DNA from: Leptospira idonii
GTDB lineage: Bacteria > Spirochaetota > Leptospiria > Leptospirales > Leptospiraceae
Length of the DNA: 64,000 nucleotides
Reading direction: 5' to 3'
NCBI RefSeq assembly: GCF_004770995.1
Contig: NZ_RQHW01000033.1
Coordinates: forward strand, 1 to 64,000
Shown here: one piece after another, positions 18,097 to 26,767 of the stretch
How the letters are laid out: each line of letters begins with the position of its first letter
Numbering within the stretch: the first letter of the stretch is position 1
Notes under the pieces: model-generated
The model's database searches: none
Told to the model about the DNA's origin: nothing
The model's input: the letters and a program-made list of their open reading frames with translations, nothing else
Position numbers and translations under genes: made by a program

Positions 18097-19398
18097 ATGA
18101 GAAGAAATATAGTTCATTCAGGTGCCGATGCACTGATCTATGAGATCCGTCAGATCGTTGCCTTGGCAAAAAACATTCAGGCGTTAGGTGTTTCCATCAC
18201 TTGGGAAAACATTGGCGACCCGATTCAAAAAGGAGAATCCATCCCCGATTGGATGAAAGAAATCGTAGTCGGATTGGTGAACGAAAACAAATCTTGGGGT
18301 TATACCGCCACACAAGGCGATGAAGGAACCCGCAAGTTTTTGGCCTCGAAAGTCAACGAAAGAGGCGGCGCCCAAATCACTCACGAAGATATTCTTTTCT
18401 TCAACGGTTTGGGAGATGCAGTCGCGAAAATTTTCGGATTTATGAGACGAGAAGCCCGAGTGCTCGGGCCTTCTCCCGCCTATTCTACGTTATCTTCCGC
18501 AGAGGCGGCGCATTCCGGTTACGAACATCTTACTTATCAATTGAATCCTAAAAACGATTGGATGCCGGACCTGGAAGATATCGAAAACAAGGTAAAATAC
18601 AACGATTCAATCGCGGGGATTCTTCTGATCAATCCCGACAATCCTACGGGAGCAGTCTATCCTAAGGAAGTGATCCGAGAAATCGTAAAGATCTGCGAAA
18701 AATACGATACCATTTTGATCTGTGACGAAACGTACGCTCATGTCAATTATTCCGAATGGGGTTCGATCCATCTTTCCGAGGTGATCGGAGATAAAGTTTG
18801 CGGATTTGCTCTTCGTTCCATTTCCAAGGAATTCCCTTGGCCGGGGGCTCGTTGCGGATGGTTGGAGATATTCAACCGTAAAAACGATCCGGTCTTCGAT
18901 CGTTACATTAAATCCTTGTTAGATGCTAAGATGTTGGAAGTTTGTTCTACCACTCTTCCTCAGCTTTCCATTCCTAGAGTGTATTCTCATCCTGAATTTT
19001 TGCCTCATCTGAAATTCAGAAATGAAAAGTTCAAAAAAAGAGCGGAGAAAGCCACCAAAGCTCTTTCCGGAATTCCTGGAGTGACTGTTGCGCAGCCGAA
19101 GGGAGCTTTTTATCTGACTGTGCTTTTCGATGAAGGAGTTTTGAAGGATAACATGAAACTTCCTTTTGCAAACACTCAGGTGGAGGAATATGTTTCACCT
19201 TTACTTGGTAAGGCGGCATTGGATCGAAGATTCGTCCTTCACCTTTTGGCCAGTGCGGGGATCTGCGTGGTTCCTTTGAGTTCATTTTGCTGTGATCTGA
19301 ACGGATTCCGGGTCACCTTACTAGAGGAAGACGAAACAAAGTTCGATTGGATATACAAAACTCTTGCCGATTCGATCAAGGAATATCTAAGGTCGTAA
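18097..19398 (+). CDS. PLP-dependent aminotransferase, class I/II
   Basis: This 433-residue fold-type I enzyme has the PLP-binding lysine at residue 244 in SISKEFPWPGARCGW. Other family landmarks are NPDNPTG (the Asn/Pro motif contacting the cofactor), ICDETYAH and the C-terminal arginine region GFRVTLLEE. It would transfer an amino group between an amino acid and a 2-oxo acid in the cytoplasm, but the substrate is not evident. It lies 14 bases after HtrA and 1 base before murI, so the four genes htrA, aminotransferase, murI and purM look like one operon. A role in aspartate or alanine metabolism is possible but unproven. Confidence 0.85.
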   Translation: MRRNIVHSGADALIYEIRQIVALAKNIQALGVSITWENIGDPIQKGESIPDWMKEIVVGLVNENKSWGYTATQGDEGTRKFLASKVNERGGAQITHEDILFFNGLGDAVAKIFGFMRREARVLGPSPAYSTLSSAEAAHSGYEHLTYQLNPKNDWMPDLEDIENKVKYNDSIAGILLINPDNPTGAVYPKEVIREIVKICEKYDTILICDETYAHVNYSEWGSIHLSEVIGDKVCGFALRSISKEFPWPGARCGWLEIFNRKNDPVFDRYIKSLLDAKMLEVCSTTLPQLSIPRVYSHPEFLPHLKFRNEKFKKRAEKATKALSGIPGVTVAQPKGAFYLTVLFDEGVLKDNMKLPFANTQVEEYVSPLLGKAALDRRFVLHLLASAGICVVPLSSFCCDLNGFRVTLLEEDETKFDWIYKTLADSIKEYLRS

Positions 19399-19399
19399 G

Positions 19400-20203
19400 A
19401 TGAATGGTGTAAGCCGACACAGAATCGGATTGTTTGATTCTGGACTAGGTGGTCTTTCCGTTCTTCGTTCCCTTTGGAAGGAAACAGGGGACGTAGATTA
19501 TATCTATTTTGCGGATTTAATCAACGCTCCCTACGGCAGAAAATCGAAAAAAGAAGTGTTGGAGTTTTCTCAGAACGCTTTTCAGTATCTTTTGGAGCAG
19601 AACTGTGACGCAGTTCTGTTTGCGTGTAACACTGCCACTTCGGCGGCGGCCAATCTGCTTCGACAAACTCACAGCATTCCTATTTTCGGAATGGAGCCTG
19701 CGGTAAAGCCCGCTTCTTTGGACCATCCCGATCGTCCTATCGCCATTTTTGCCACCGAACTTACCTTAAAGGAAGAAAAGTTCAAAAACCTTTTGGAATC
19801 TATGGGAGCAAAAAACGAGTTTATTTTCGTTCCCTGTGAAGGTCTTGCCAAACTCATTGATGAGGACGTTTGGGAGGATGCTTGGGATTTTCTGGATGCC
19901 AAAATCAAAACCGTGATCTCTAAAACGAATGTTTTCGTGTTAGGCTGCACTCATTATGTTTTTTTAAAAGAAAGAATCAATTATGTATATCCTGACGTTA
20001 AGGTTTATGACGGCAATTTAGGAACTTCTTTGCATATCAAAAATGCTCTTCAAATTCCAGGTTCCGGAAAAAACAATCTGGATATACTTTTAAACACTCA
20101 TATTTCCGATTATGTGCATTTGGCGAATCGAATCGCCAAAAGTTTCAGCGCTTCTCATACTCTATCTCTTACGAATACAATTACAGGAAAAATTAATGTC
20201 TAA
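19400..20203 (+). CDS. murI: Glutamate racemase
   Basis: This 267-residue enzyme interconverts L- and D-glutamate, supplying D-Glu for peptidoglycan. The N-terminal GLFDSGLGGLSVL is the family signature. The two catalytic cysteines are visible as Cys76 in FACNTAT and Cys183 in LGCTHYVF. Length is normal for MurI. The ATG lies 1 base after the aminotransferase stop codon, and the last 8 bases overlap purM, so translation of the three genes is likely coupled. Confidence 0.93.
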   Translation: MNGVSRHRIGLFDSGLGGLSVLRSLWKETGDVDYIYFADLINAPYGRKSKKEVLEFSQNAFQYLLEQNCDAVLFACNTATSAAANLLRQTHSIPIFGMEPAVKPASLDHPDRPIAIFATELTLKEEKFKNLLESMGAKNEFIFVPCEGLAKLIDEDVWEDAWDFLDAKIKTVISKTNVFVLGCTHYVFLKERINYVYPDVKVYDGNLGTSLHIKNALQIPGSGKNNLDILLNTHISDYVHLANRIAKSFSASHTLSLTNTITGKINV

Positions 20204-21215
20204 TTCTTATAAACAAGCGGGAGTCGATACCGAAAAAGGACAGGAGTTTGTTCAAAGAATCAAACAAAATGTGGCCAGCACTCACAACTCGAATGTTCTG
20301 GGCGGTCTCGGCGGATTTGCCGCATGTTACGATGTTAGTTTTTTAAAAAATTATTCCCAACCGATCCTTCTTTCCGGAACGGACGGAGTAGGCACAAAAC
20401 TTGAGTTAGCAAGACAATTGGACATTCACAATACTGTCGGAATCGACTTGGTCGCTATGTGTGTGAACGATATTTTGGTGAACGGAGGACAGCCTCTTTT
20501 TTTCCAAGACTACATCGCTTGCGGTAAATTGAATGTGCAAAAAATGGATCAAATCGTCTCGGGAATCGTAGAAGGATGCAAACAAGCCGACTGTTCTTTG
20601 GTAGGCGGAGAAACTGCGGAACACCCTGGTGTGATGGAAGAAGATGAATACGATTTGGCCGGTTTCGTAGTAGGAGCCGTGGAAAAGTCGAAAATGATCG
20701 ACGGAAAGACGATTCAACCGGGCGATACTGTGATCGGTCTTTCTTCCTCAGGACCACATAGCAACGGTTTCTCTCTCATCCGCAGACTTCTTATGAAAGA
20801 GGGAAAACTTCCTACGAATTCTTCTGAACTCGATTTCATTAAAAACCATGTTTTTGTTCCTACTAAAATTTACGTAAAATCCATCCTCAGCCTGATCCAA
20901 AAATTCCCCGCCAAAGGAATGGTTCATATCACCGGGGGAGGATTTTACGAAAACATTCCCAGAGTGCTTCCTAAAGGTATGGGAGCTTCCATTTCTCTTC
21001 CCGATCTTCCCGAATCTTTTGTATTCGAAAAAATCAAAAAAGATCACGGATTGAAAACGGAAGATATGTTCTCTACCTTCAATATGGGAGTAGGGTATGT
21101 CTTGGTCGTTTCTTCGAACGATACGGATTCGGTTATTGCCGAATTGACAAAGTTAGGTGAATCTGCAAAACGGATCGGTGTAGTAGATACAAGCGGACAA
21201 ATCAATATCCGATAG
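20196..21215 (+). CDS. purM: Phosphoribosylformylglycinamidine cyclo-ligase (AIR synthetase)
   Basis: This 339-residue enzyme makes aminoimidazole ribonucleotide in purine synthesis. Landmarks are GTDGVGTKLELA, VGGETAEHPGVM and HITGGGFYENIPRVLP, all in the usual order. The frame is open further upstream, but the ATG at 20196 gives the standard N-terminus (MSNSYKQAGVD) and overlaps the murI stop by 8 bases. The 3' end overlaps the convergent histidine kinase gene by 14 bases. The assignment is secure. Confidence 0.95.
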   Translation: MSNSYKQAGVDTEKGQEFVQRIKQNVASTHNSNVLGGLGGFAACYDVSFLKNYSQPILLSGTDGVGTKLELARQLDIHNTVGIDLVAMCVNDILVNGGQPLFFQDYIACGKLNVQKMDQIVSGIVEGCKQADCSLVGGETAEHPGVMEEDEYDLAGFVVGAVEKSKMIDGKTIQPGDTVIGLSSSGPHSNGFSLIRRLLMKEGKLPTNSSELDFIKNHVFVPTKIYVKSILSLIQKFPAKGMVHITGGGFYENIPRVLPKGMGASISLPDLPESFVFEKIKKDHGLKTEDMFSTFNMGVGYVLVVSSNDTDSVIAELTKLGESAKRIGVVDTSGQINIR

Positions 21216-23676
21216 GGAATCTGAGGACGAATTTTGTTTTCCCCGGGGAGGATTCGAAATGAATGTTCCCGGAATGTCTTTTTACGATCTCTTGAATCAA
21301 ATAAAGTCCTAATCCTAGACCGTCACCTGCATCTTTGGTGGAGAAAAAAGGCTGAAATACCTTCGATTGGTTTTCGGGTGCGATTCCTGGACCATTGTCT
21401 ATAATGGCTACTTCTGCGAACTTTTCCACAGCGGTCGTTGTGATTTCAATCTCTCCTTTGTGCTGCATGGCTTGGATGCTGTTCCAAATGAAATGAGACC
21501 ACATCTGGGTGAGGTCCGCCGGATTACAATGGATTCTTCCATCGAATTGAAAATCCGTTATCAGTCTGATGTTTCGTACAAAATGTTCTTTATAAAGTGC
21601 GATGGCAGAATGGATCGTGTCTTCCAGGCTGTGTAAACTTAAAGAAGTGTTCGATTGCATCCCTGCGAAGTTTTTCAGAGCATAGGTGATTCTGGAAAGA
21701 CGTTTGATCGCATACATAATGTGATTGATGGAACGATTCATCACCAAAATTTTTCTCAACTGTGCGAAATCTTCCTCGGAGTCGCAGCTTTGAATGAGTC
21801 GAACGGCATCTTCATCGATTTCACTGATCCCAGAGTCTGTGAGTAATTCGGAATATTTATCCGATAGTTTAATATCTGTTTCTTGGAGTTTTTGATTGAG
21901 TTCCTTCCTCAATTTTCTGTTCGCAAGACCTGTTGTAAGCCCCAGTTCCGGATAAGGAAGATTTGTAAGTCGGAGAATTTTATCTTCGATTTTGGATCGT
22001 GCTTGTGAATTGTAATCGTCGTGCCATTCGCTGGATAGAGTTTCCGTAGAGGCTTTGATGGCTCCGATGGGGTTGTTGATCTCGTGAGACAAACCGGAGA
22101 TGAGTTGTCCTAAGGAAGCTAGTTTTTCGGATTGAATTAGTTTTTCCTGAGTTTCTCTCAGTGCCGCCAAAGTCTGGTTTAATTCTTCGTTGCTGTTTTG
22201 AAGTTCCAAGGTTCTTTCCAAGACTTTGTTTTCCAGGGACTTGTTCAAGTCTCTGAGTTCGATTTCTGCCTTTCTTTTCTGTGTTTGGTCAATTCCGATC
22301 CAAATGATTTTTTTGACCTGATCGTTTTCCGCAGCAATGGTTCCTATCCTCCATTCTAAAAATCGAATTTGATTGTCTTTGGAAATGCATCTTAAGATGA
22401 TGCTGTCCGCTATCTTTCTGAAATCTGAAATATCTTCTATCACTTCCTGGAGTGTTTTTCTATCCGTATCCAGAAGCATAATGTCGTAGATGAATTTGCC
22501 GATTGCGTCTTTGCGGGAGATCCCCATTAGATTTTCTGCGGCGTAATTGAAATTTTCGATCACTCCCGTTTCGGATGTGATGACCAAAATGCTAGCTGCA
22601 TTGTCGAAGACCGCTATATTTAGATTTTTCTCCTCCTCCAAATAACCTTCCGCCGTCTTCGTATTCGTCACATCCATTGCGACTCCGTCTAACGTAAGAG
22701 GGTTTCCTTCTAGGTCGTAACTAATGCTTGTATAATGTTCGATCCATAATGTTTTTCCTTCTTTGTTTTTCCATCGAAGAAGTATTGGGGTTTGCCCGGA
22801 AAGAAAGTCGGAGATTTGTTTGATGTCTTCCGGAACGGAGATTTTAGAGAGTATTTCCGGATCCGTATAAAATTCTATGATGCTGTATCCCGTAAGTTCT
22901 TCCAACCTATGATTCAAATAAATAAAACGAGGGACGGGATTCAGTTCTATGCTGTAAATCAAAGCGGGAACCTGGTTGTTCATGATGAGTAGCCTGGTAT
23001 GTAGCGCTCTCATTTTCTTTTGAAGTGAGTTGAGTTCCTCATTCGCTTCTTCCAGTTTGCGTTGCTGCAGAAGCAAAGCGGCAACGATCATAGTGATTCC
23101 GAATACGAACATTAATGTGATCGGTATGGCGATTCCTAGATTTTTATACCATTCGATTCGTATCAAGAAAGGATAGAAAATTCTATGAAGAGCGATGAAC
23201 CAGGAGATGCTTGCGATGATGGCAGTGATGCTTTTGGGAAGATCTTTTCTTTGTATGGCTCCCCATCCGAAAAATGCAAAACTTGCGGCGATTAAGATCG
23301 AGCTGGGAATCGCAATATAAGAAGTTTCCTGATTTAACAAAAATAATATGAATGTGGAGGAGAATGCTAAAAATAGAACGATGCCTAGTTTGAGAAAAGG
23401 AGTTCTTCTTCGGTCTACTCGAAACGCTCCGTTGAATACGAAATATCCTGCGGAGATAGTGAATGTTTCCGAAATGAAATTCAATAGATTGTTGTCTAAC
23501 GCAGGTTTTAAGGCGAGAAAAAGATACTTTACCGCCAGAATGAAGAAAGCGAGTGAGAGAGAGGAAAGTCCTAAGTTGAAGTCTTTTTTCTTCCCTAAGT
23601 AAAATAAGATTACCGCTAATATGAAATTAAAGGCGATCATCCAGCCGAATAAGAATGATTGGATATCCGCTGACAC
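21202..23676 (-). CDS. Seven-TM PAS sensor histidine kinase
   Basis: The protein has 824 residues. About residues 6-205 form seven hydrophobic segments. A coiled coil (about 205-235) and two PAS domains (about 235-345 and 355-465) follow, then a second coiled coil. The phospho-acceptor His531 is in the H box LSHEINNPIGAIKAS. The ATPase domain carries DNGPGIAPE and GDGLGLGLYLI near the C-terminus. The stretch between the H box and the second dimerisation helix is about 130 residues, far longer than usual. The gene is last in the che operon, 15 bases after a cheY-like gene, which suggests the two CheY-like receivers may be its partners. The ligand is unknown. Confidence 0.85.
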   Translation of the reverse strand: MSADIQSFLFGWMIAFNFILAVILFYLGKKKDFNLGLSSLSLAFFILAVKYLFLALKPALDNNLLNFISETFTISAGYFVFNGAFRVDRRRTPFLKLGIVLFLAFSSTFILFLLNQETSYIAIPSSILIAASFAFFGWGAIQRKDLPKSITAIIASISWFIALHRIFYPFLIRIEWYKNLGIAIPITLMFVFGITMIVAALLLQQRKLEEANEELNSLQKKMRALHTRLLIMNNQVPALIYSIELNPVPRFIYLNHRLEELTGYSIIEFYTDPEILSKISVPEDIKQISDFLSGQTPILLRWKNKEGKTLWIEHYTSISYDLEGNPLTLDGVAMDVTNTKTAEGYLEEEKNLNIAVFDNAASILVITSETGVIENFNYAAENLMGISRKDAIGKFIYDIMLLDTDRKTLQEVIEDISDFRKIADSIILRCISKDNQIRFLEWRIGTIAAENDQVKKIIWIGIDQTQKRKAEIELRDLNKSLENKVLERTLELQNSNEELNQTLAALRETQEKLIQSEKLASLGQLISGLSHEINNPIGAIKASTETLSSEWHDDYNSQARSKIEDKILRLTNLPYPELGLTTGLANRKLRKELNQKLQETDIKLSDKYSELLTDSGISEIDEDAVRLIQSCDSEEDFAQLRKILVMNRSINHIMYAIKRLSRITYALKNFAGMQSNTSLSLHSLEDTIHSAIALYKEHFVRNIRLITDFQFDGRIHCNPADLTQMWSHFIWNSIQAMQHKGEIEITTTAVEKFAEVAIIDNGPGIAPENQSKVFQPFFSTKDAGDGLGLGLYLIQEIVKRHSGNIHFESSPGKTKFVLRFPIGY

Positions 23677-23691
23677 TGGACCTCCCTGCGA

Positions 23692-24051
23692 TTAAAGTAG
23701 GCTCTGAATTAAATTGATAAGAGCTTCGTTTTCAAACGGCTTGTGAAGCCAGCCTATGGCGCCCGCATCCTTCCCTTTGTCTCTCATTTCAGGGCTAGTC
23801 TCGGTGGACAAGATCACTACTTTCAAATTTTTTCCGTTAGGTGAAGAGAGCGCTTTTTTAGTAAGTTCGATCCCTGAGATATCCGGCATATTTACGTCGA
23901 AAATCGCAATATTATAAACATTGGATTCCAGTTTCAGAAGTGCTTCTTTGCCGTTTGCTGCAGCATCCACTTCATGACCTTCCGTAGAAAGAACCAAGCG
24001 GAGGATTTTCAAAACAATGGGGGCATCGTCTACGATTAAAATTTTTGCCAT
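23692..24051 (-). CDS. CheY-like single-domain response regulator (copy 1)
   Basis: This 119-residue protein is a receiver domain only. The acidic pair Asp8-Asp9, the phospho-acceptor Asp52 (IFDVNMP), Ser82/Thr83 and Lys104 (HKPF) are all in place. It is about 60 percent identical by eye to the neighbouring receiver at 24106-24465, so the pair is a tandem duplication. Both have the unusual segment SSPNGK before the fourth strand. Lying between the kinase hybrid and the PAS kinase, it may accept phosphate from CheA or from the histidine kinase. Confidence 0.88.
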   Translation of the reverse strand: MAKILIVDDAPIVLKILRLVLSTEGHEVDAAANGKEALLKLESNVYNIAIFDVNMPDISGIELTKKALSSPNGKNLKVVILSTETSPEMRDKGKDAGAIGWLHKPFENEALINLIQSLL

Positions 24052-24105
24052 CGTCTTTGCCTAAAAATTATCTTTTCATTTCTTTTCGGATCATACGACT
24101 CATTT

Positions 24106-24465
24106 TCAGACCAGGTGCGAAATTAATTTGAGAAGAGATTCGTTTGCGAACGGTTTTACCAGCCAGCCGACCGCCCCTGCATCTTGTCCTTTTTTCTTCA
24201 TCTCATCGCTGGATTCCGTAGTGAGCATCACGATTTTCATACCTTTTCCGTTAGGTGAGGCTAGGACTTTCCCTGTCAGTTCGATCCCTGTCATCCCGGG
24301 CATATTTACGTCGAAAATCCCTATGTCAAACTTGTCGTTTTCCAGTTTATTCAATGCTTCCATTCCGTTGCTAGCAGAAGTAACTTCGTGTCCTTCCGTC
24401 GTTAATACCAAATTTAGAATTTTAAGAACTGCTGGTGCATCGTCCACTGTAAGTATTTTAGCCAT
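24106..24465 (-). CDS. CheY-like single-domain response regulator (copy 2)
   Basis: This 119-residue receiver is paralogous to the one at 23692-24051, with the same start (MAKIL) and the same phospho-site region (IFDVNMPGMTG). The acidic pair, the Asp52 acceptor, the Thr83 switch residue and Lys104 (VKPF) are present. Changes are spread over the surface, so the two may bind different partners. It lies 11 bases after the receiver/ATPase hybrid gene and 54 bases before the other copy, all on the minus strand. Confidence 0.88.
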   Translation of the reverse strand: MAKILTVDDAPAVLKILNLVLTTEGHEVTSASNGMEALNKLENDKFDIGIFDVNMPGMTGIELTGKVLASPNGKGMKIVMLTTESSDEMKKKGQDAGAVGWLVKPFANESLLKLISHLV

Positions 24466-24476
24466 AGTTTATATCC

Positions 24477-25727
24477 TTATTTTTGAATAGGAAGTCTGAT
24501 GGTTAGGCAGACATCCTTACTTTTATTGGGTCGAATGTTGTTTTCAATTGTGTAAATCTGAACGTTCGCTTTGTGTTGTTCTATTATTTTTTTGACAAGA
24601 GGCAGACCTAAGCCGAATCGGAATTGTTCGTATTGGACATAACTGTCGTCCATTACGGAAGAGATTCTATAAAAGGGTTCGAACACAAGGTGCTCGTGTT
24701 TGCCGGAAACTCCGATAGTTTGGTCGGGATTTTCATAGGCTGGATTGACTACCTTGAGTTCCAGAAAATTCTCTTTTACGAAGAAGATCAGGTAGATTGT
24801 ATCTTTCTCTCTGGAATATTTAAGAGCGTTGATCAGAACTTCTCTCACTGCATGTCTCATTTTTCCAGGATGCAATCGAATTTGGTTTCCTGATGTTCCA
24901 CCAGGAACTCCGCTCATTGAAATTTTTTGATTCCTCAGAGAAGCCGCTTCTTCCAGTTGTCTGACTTCTTCTTCCATGATTTGGGAGAGAACGGAAATTG
25001 GATGCAGCTCTTCGATTTCAAAACTGTCGTCGATTACGTTTTGGGAGATGGACATACTGTCGAACATCCCTTTGGCGGATTCGTAATTTTCCCGAATCAA
25101 ATCATAAAGGTTCTTAGGAATCGTATAGGTGGAGCTTGCTTCATCAAATTTTGATTTAGTGAGTAATACGCTGACTACGCTCATCAAGGTTCCTATCCCA
25201 CTTCCTTGAAATAAACTAATATTCATTTGGTGGATCAAATCGCTCGCTATGTTTTCGGAATCTTTTTCCGTAAGCGCTTTTTTCCAATCGAAGATTTCTA
25301 TCATTTTTTTATATAATAGATTTTCTCCTTCCTGGATCACTTCCGTCTTTCGTTTCAATTGTCCGTAGTCGAACGCACGATCGATGGTAAGTTTGAATTT
25401 ATCTTTGCTGGTGATTTCTTCCAGATAGTCGTAGGCTTTATGTTGATTGAGATACTTTGCGACTTGATCCCAGCTTTGTTTTTCCGATTTGAGAATCACC
25501 AAAAGATCCGAATGATTCTTTTGAATTGTCTCCAGAATATTGGTTTTATCCTTTCCCAAAACTTCGCAGTCGATGATCAGGATTTGAAATCTTTCTTGGG
25601 AGAACATCTTCCAGAGATCATCTGCTTCGGAGATATGTTCTCCGGTATAGTTGAGTTCTTCTATATGACGCAGAACGATTTCCGCTCTTTCTCTGGAAGG
25701 ATCGAAAATAAGAATGTGAGGAATCAT
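24477..25727 (-). CDS. Receiver-ATPase hybrid signalling protein (kinase-like, no H box)
   Basis: The ATG at 25727 overlaps the cheB stop as ATGA, which fixes the start and gives 416 residues. About residues 1-120 look like a receiver domain: Asp9 and the candidate acceptor near Asp53 (ILIIDCEVL) are present, but the usual switch Thr and Lys positions are not clear. About 290-416 resemble a histidine-kinase ATPase domain, with REVLINALKYS as N box, EPFYR as F box and FGLGLPLVKKI as G2 box. The G1 box DxGxG is missing, replaced by VVNPAYENP. No H box is visible in the helical middle. It may be a regulatory or degenerate kinase tied to the CheA pathway. The exact function is unknown. Confidence 0.65.
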   Translation of the reverse strand: MIPHILIFDPSRERAEIVLRHIEELNYTGEHISEADDLWKMFSQERFQILIIDCEVLGKDKTNILETIQKNHSDLLVILKSEKQSWDQVAKYLNQHKAYDYLEEITSKDKFKLTIDRAFDYGQLKRKTEVIQEGENLLYKKMIEIFDWKKALTEKDSENIASDLIHQMNISLFQGSGIGTLMSVVSVLLTKSKFDEASSTYTIPKNLYDLIRENYESAKGMFDSMSISQNVIDDSFEIEELHPISVLSQIMEEEVRQLEEAASLRNQKISMSGVPGGTSGNQIRLHPGKMRHAVREVLINALKYSREKDTIYLIFFVKENFLELKVVNPAYENPDQTIGVSGKHEHLVFEPFYRISSVMDDSYVQYEQFRFGLGLPLVKKIIEQHKANVQIYTIENNIRPNKSKDVCLTIRLPIQK

Positions 25728-26767
25728 GTTTGTGCCAGCGCCTTTATTTTTTCGCCGATTTTGTCCAAAGGCAATTGGTGGGAAACCGCTCCTAGTTCGA
25801 AAGCGACCTTGGGCATTCCGTAAACCACACAACTGTCTTCGTTCTGTCCTATGGTGACGGCTCCTTTTTCTTTGAGGTGAAGGAGTGCTTTCGCACCGTC
25901 TCCTCCCATACCGGTCAGTATCGTCGCTACCGTTTGATCGGATAATCTTTGTTCTACTACGGAATCGAACAAAACGTCCACGGAAGGTCTGTGGCCGTTG
26001 ACTTTTTCCGTTTGTAAAAGTTTCGTATATAGGTCTTTGCCTATTTTTTGAACTGCCAAATGATAGTTTCCCGGCGCAATAAAGATCGAACCAGGCTCCA
26101 TAATTTCTTTGTCTTTCGCCTCTTTTACGTTCAACCCCAATTCGTTTTTCAGTCTTTTGGCAAATAGTGTCGTGAAGTTTTCCGGCATGTGTTGTGCGAT
26201 CAGAGTAGGAGGCATGCCGGATTCGAAATGAGAAAGAACCGTTCTGAGTGCGTATGTCCCTCCCGTAGAGGAACCGATCACTAGTAATTTTCTCTTATAT
26301 ATATTCTTCGTTTCCGTTTTGGAGGGAAGGGGAGGAGAAATATATGTCTTCGTTTTATGAAAGTTAACGTTAAAGCTGAGGGCTGCATTCAGTTTTTCGA
26401 TGAGGGCCGTTTTGGTTTCTTCCAAACTCTCCGGACTTCCCGTCGGTTTAGATATAAAATCGAAAGCGCCAGCATCTAACGCTTCTAAGGTTGTATCCGC
26501 ACCTTCAGTCGTATGGGAACTGAACATAATGACCGGCATAGGATATTGAGGTAGAAGTTTTTTTAAGAACTCGATCCCGTCCATCCCCGGCATGTGTACG
26601 TCCAAAGTCATTACGTCCGGTTTCGTATCTAGGATGCGGTCTCTTGCTTCGAAAGGCTGACTGGCTTCTGCCGCCACTTCCCAGCGAGGATCCGACTCCA
26701 CCCAGCGGCGGATCATGGATCGAACTGATTTTTGATCGTCTACGATCAGAACTTTGTTTTTTTTCAT
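25724..26767 (-). CDS. cheB: Chemotaxis response regulator protein-glutamate methylesterase
   Basis: The start at 26767 is the ATG overlapping the cheA stop (ATGA), giving 347 residues. The N-terminal receiver has VDDQKSVRSM and the acceptor in MTLDVHMPGMDG, then the switch SSHTTEG and Lys in ISKPTG. The C-terminal methylesterase has the catalytic Ser in GSSTGGTYAL, His in AQHMPENFT and Asp in LTGMGGDGAK. CheB removes methyl groups from receptor glutamates, or deamidates glutamines, after phosphorylation by CheA. No cheR methyltransferase is in this window, so the counterpart must be elsewhere. Confidence 0.94.
   Translation of the reverse strand: MKKNKVLIVDDQKSVRSMIRRWVESDPRWEVAAEASQPFEARDRILDTKPDVMTLDVHMPGMDGIEFLKKLLPQYPMPVIMFSSHTTEGADTTLEALDAGAFDFISKPTGSPESLEETKTALIEKLNAALSFNVNFHKTKTYISPPLPSKTETKNIYKRKLLVIGSSTGGTYALRTVLSHFESGMPPTLIAQHMPENFTTLFAKRLKNELGLNVKEAKDKEIMEPGSIFIAPGNYHLAVQKIGKDLYTKLLQTEKVNGHRPSVDVLFDSVVEQRLSDQTVATILTGMGGDGAKALLHLKEKGAVTIGQNEDSCVVYGMPKVAFELGAVSHQLPLDKIGEKIKALAQT

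Noticed and set aside
25359..25823. A 154-codon plus-strand frame
   Set aside because: It is antisense to the receiver/ATPase hybrid and cheB, both with ATGA-coupled starts.
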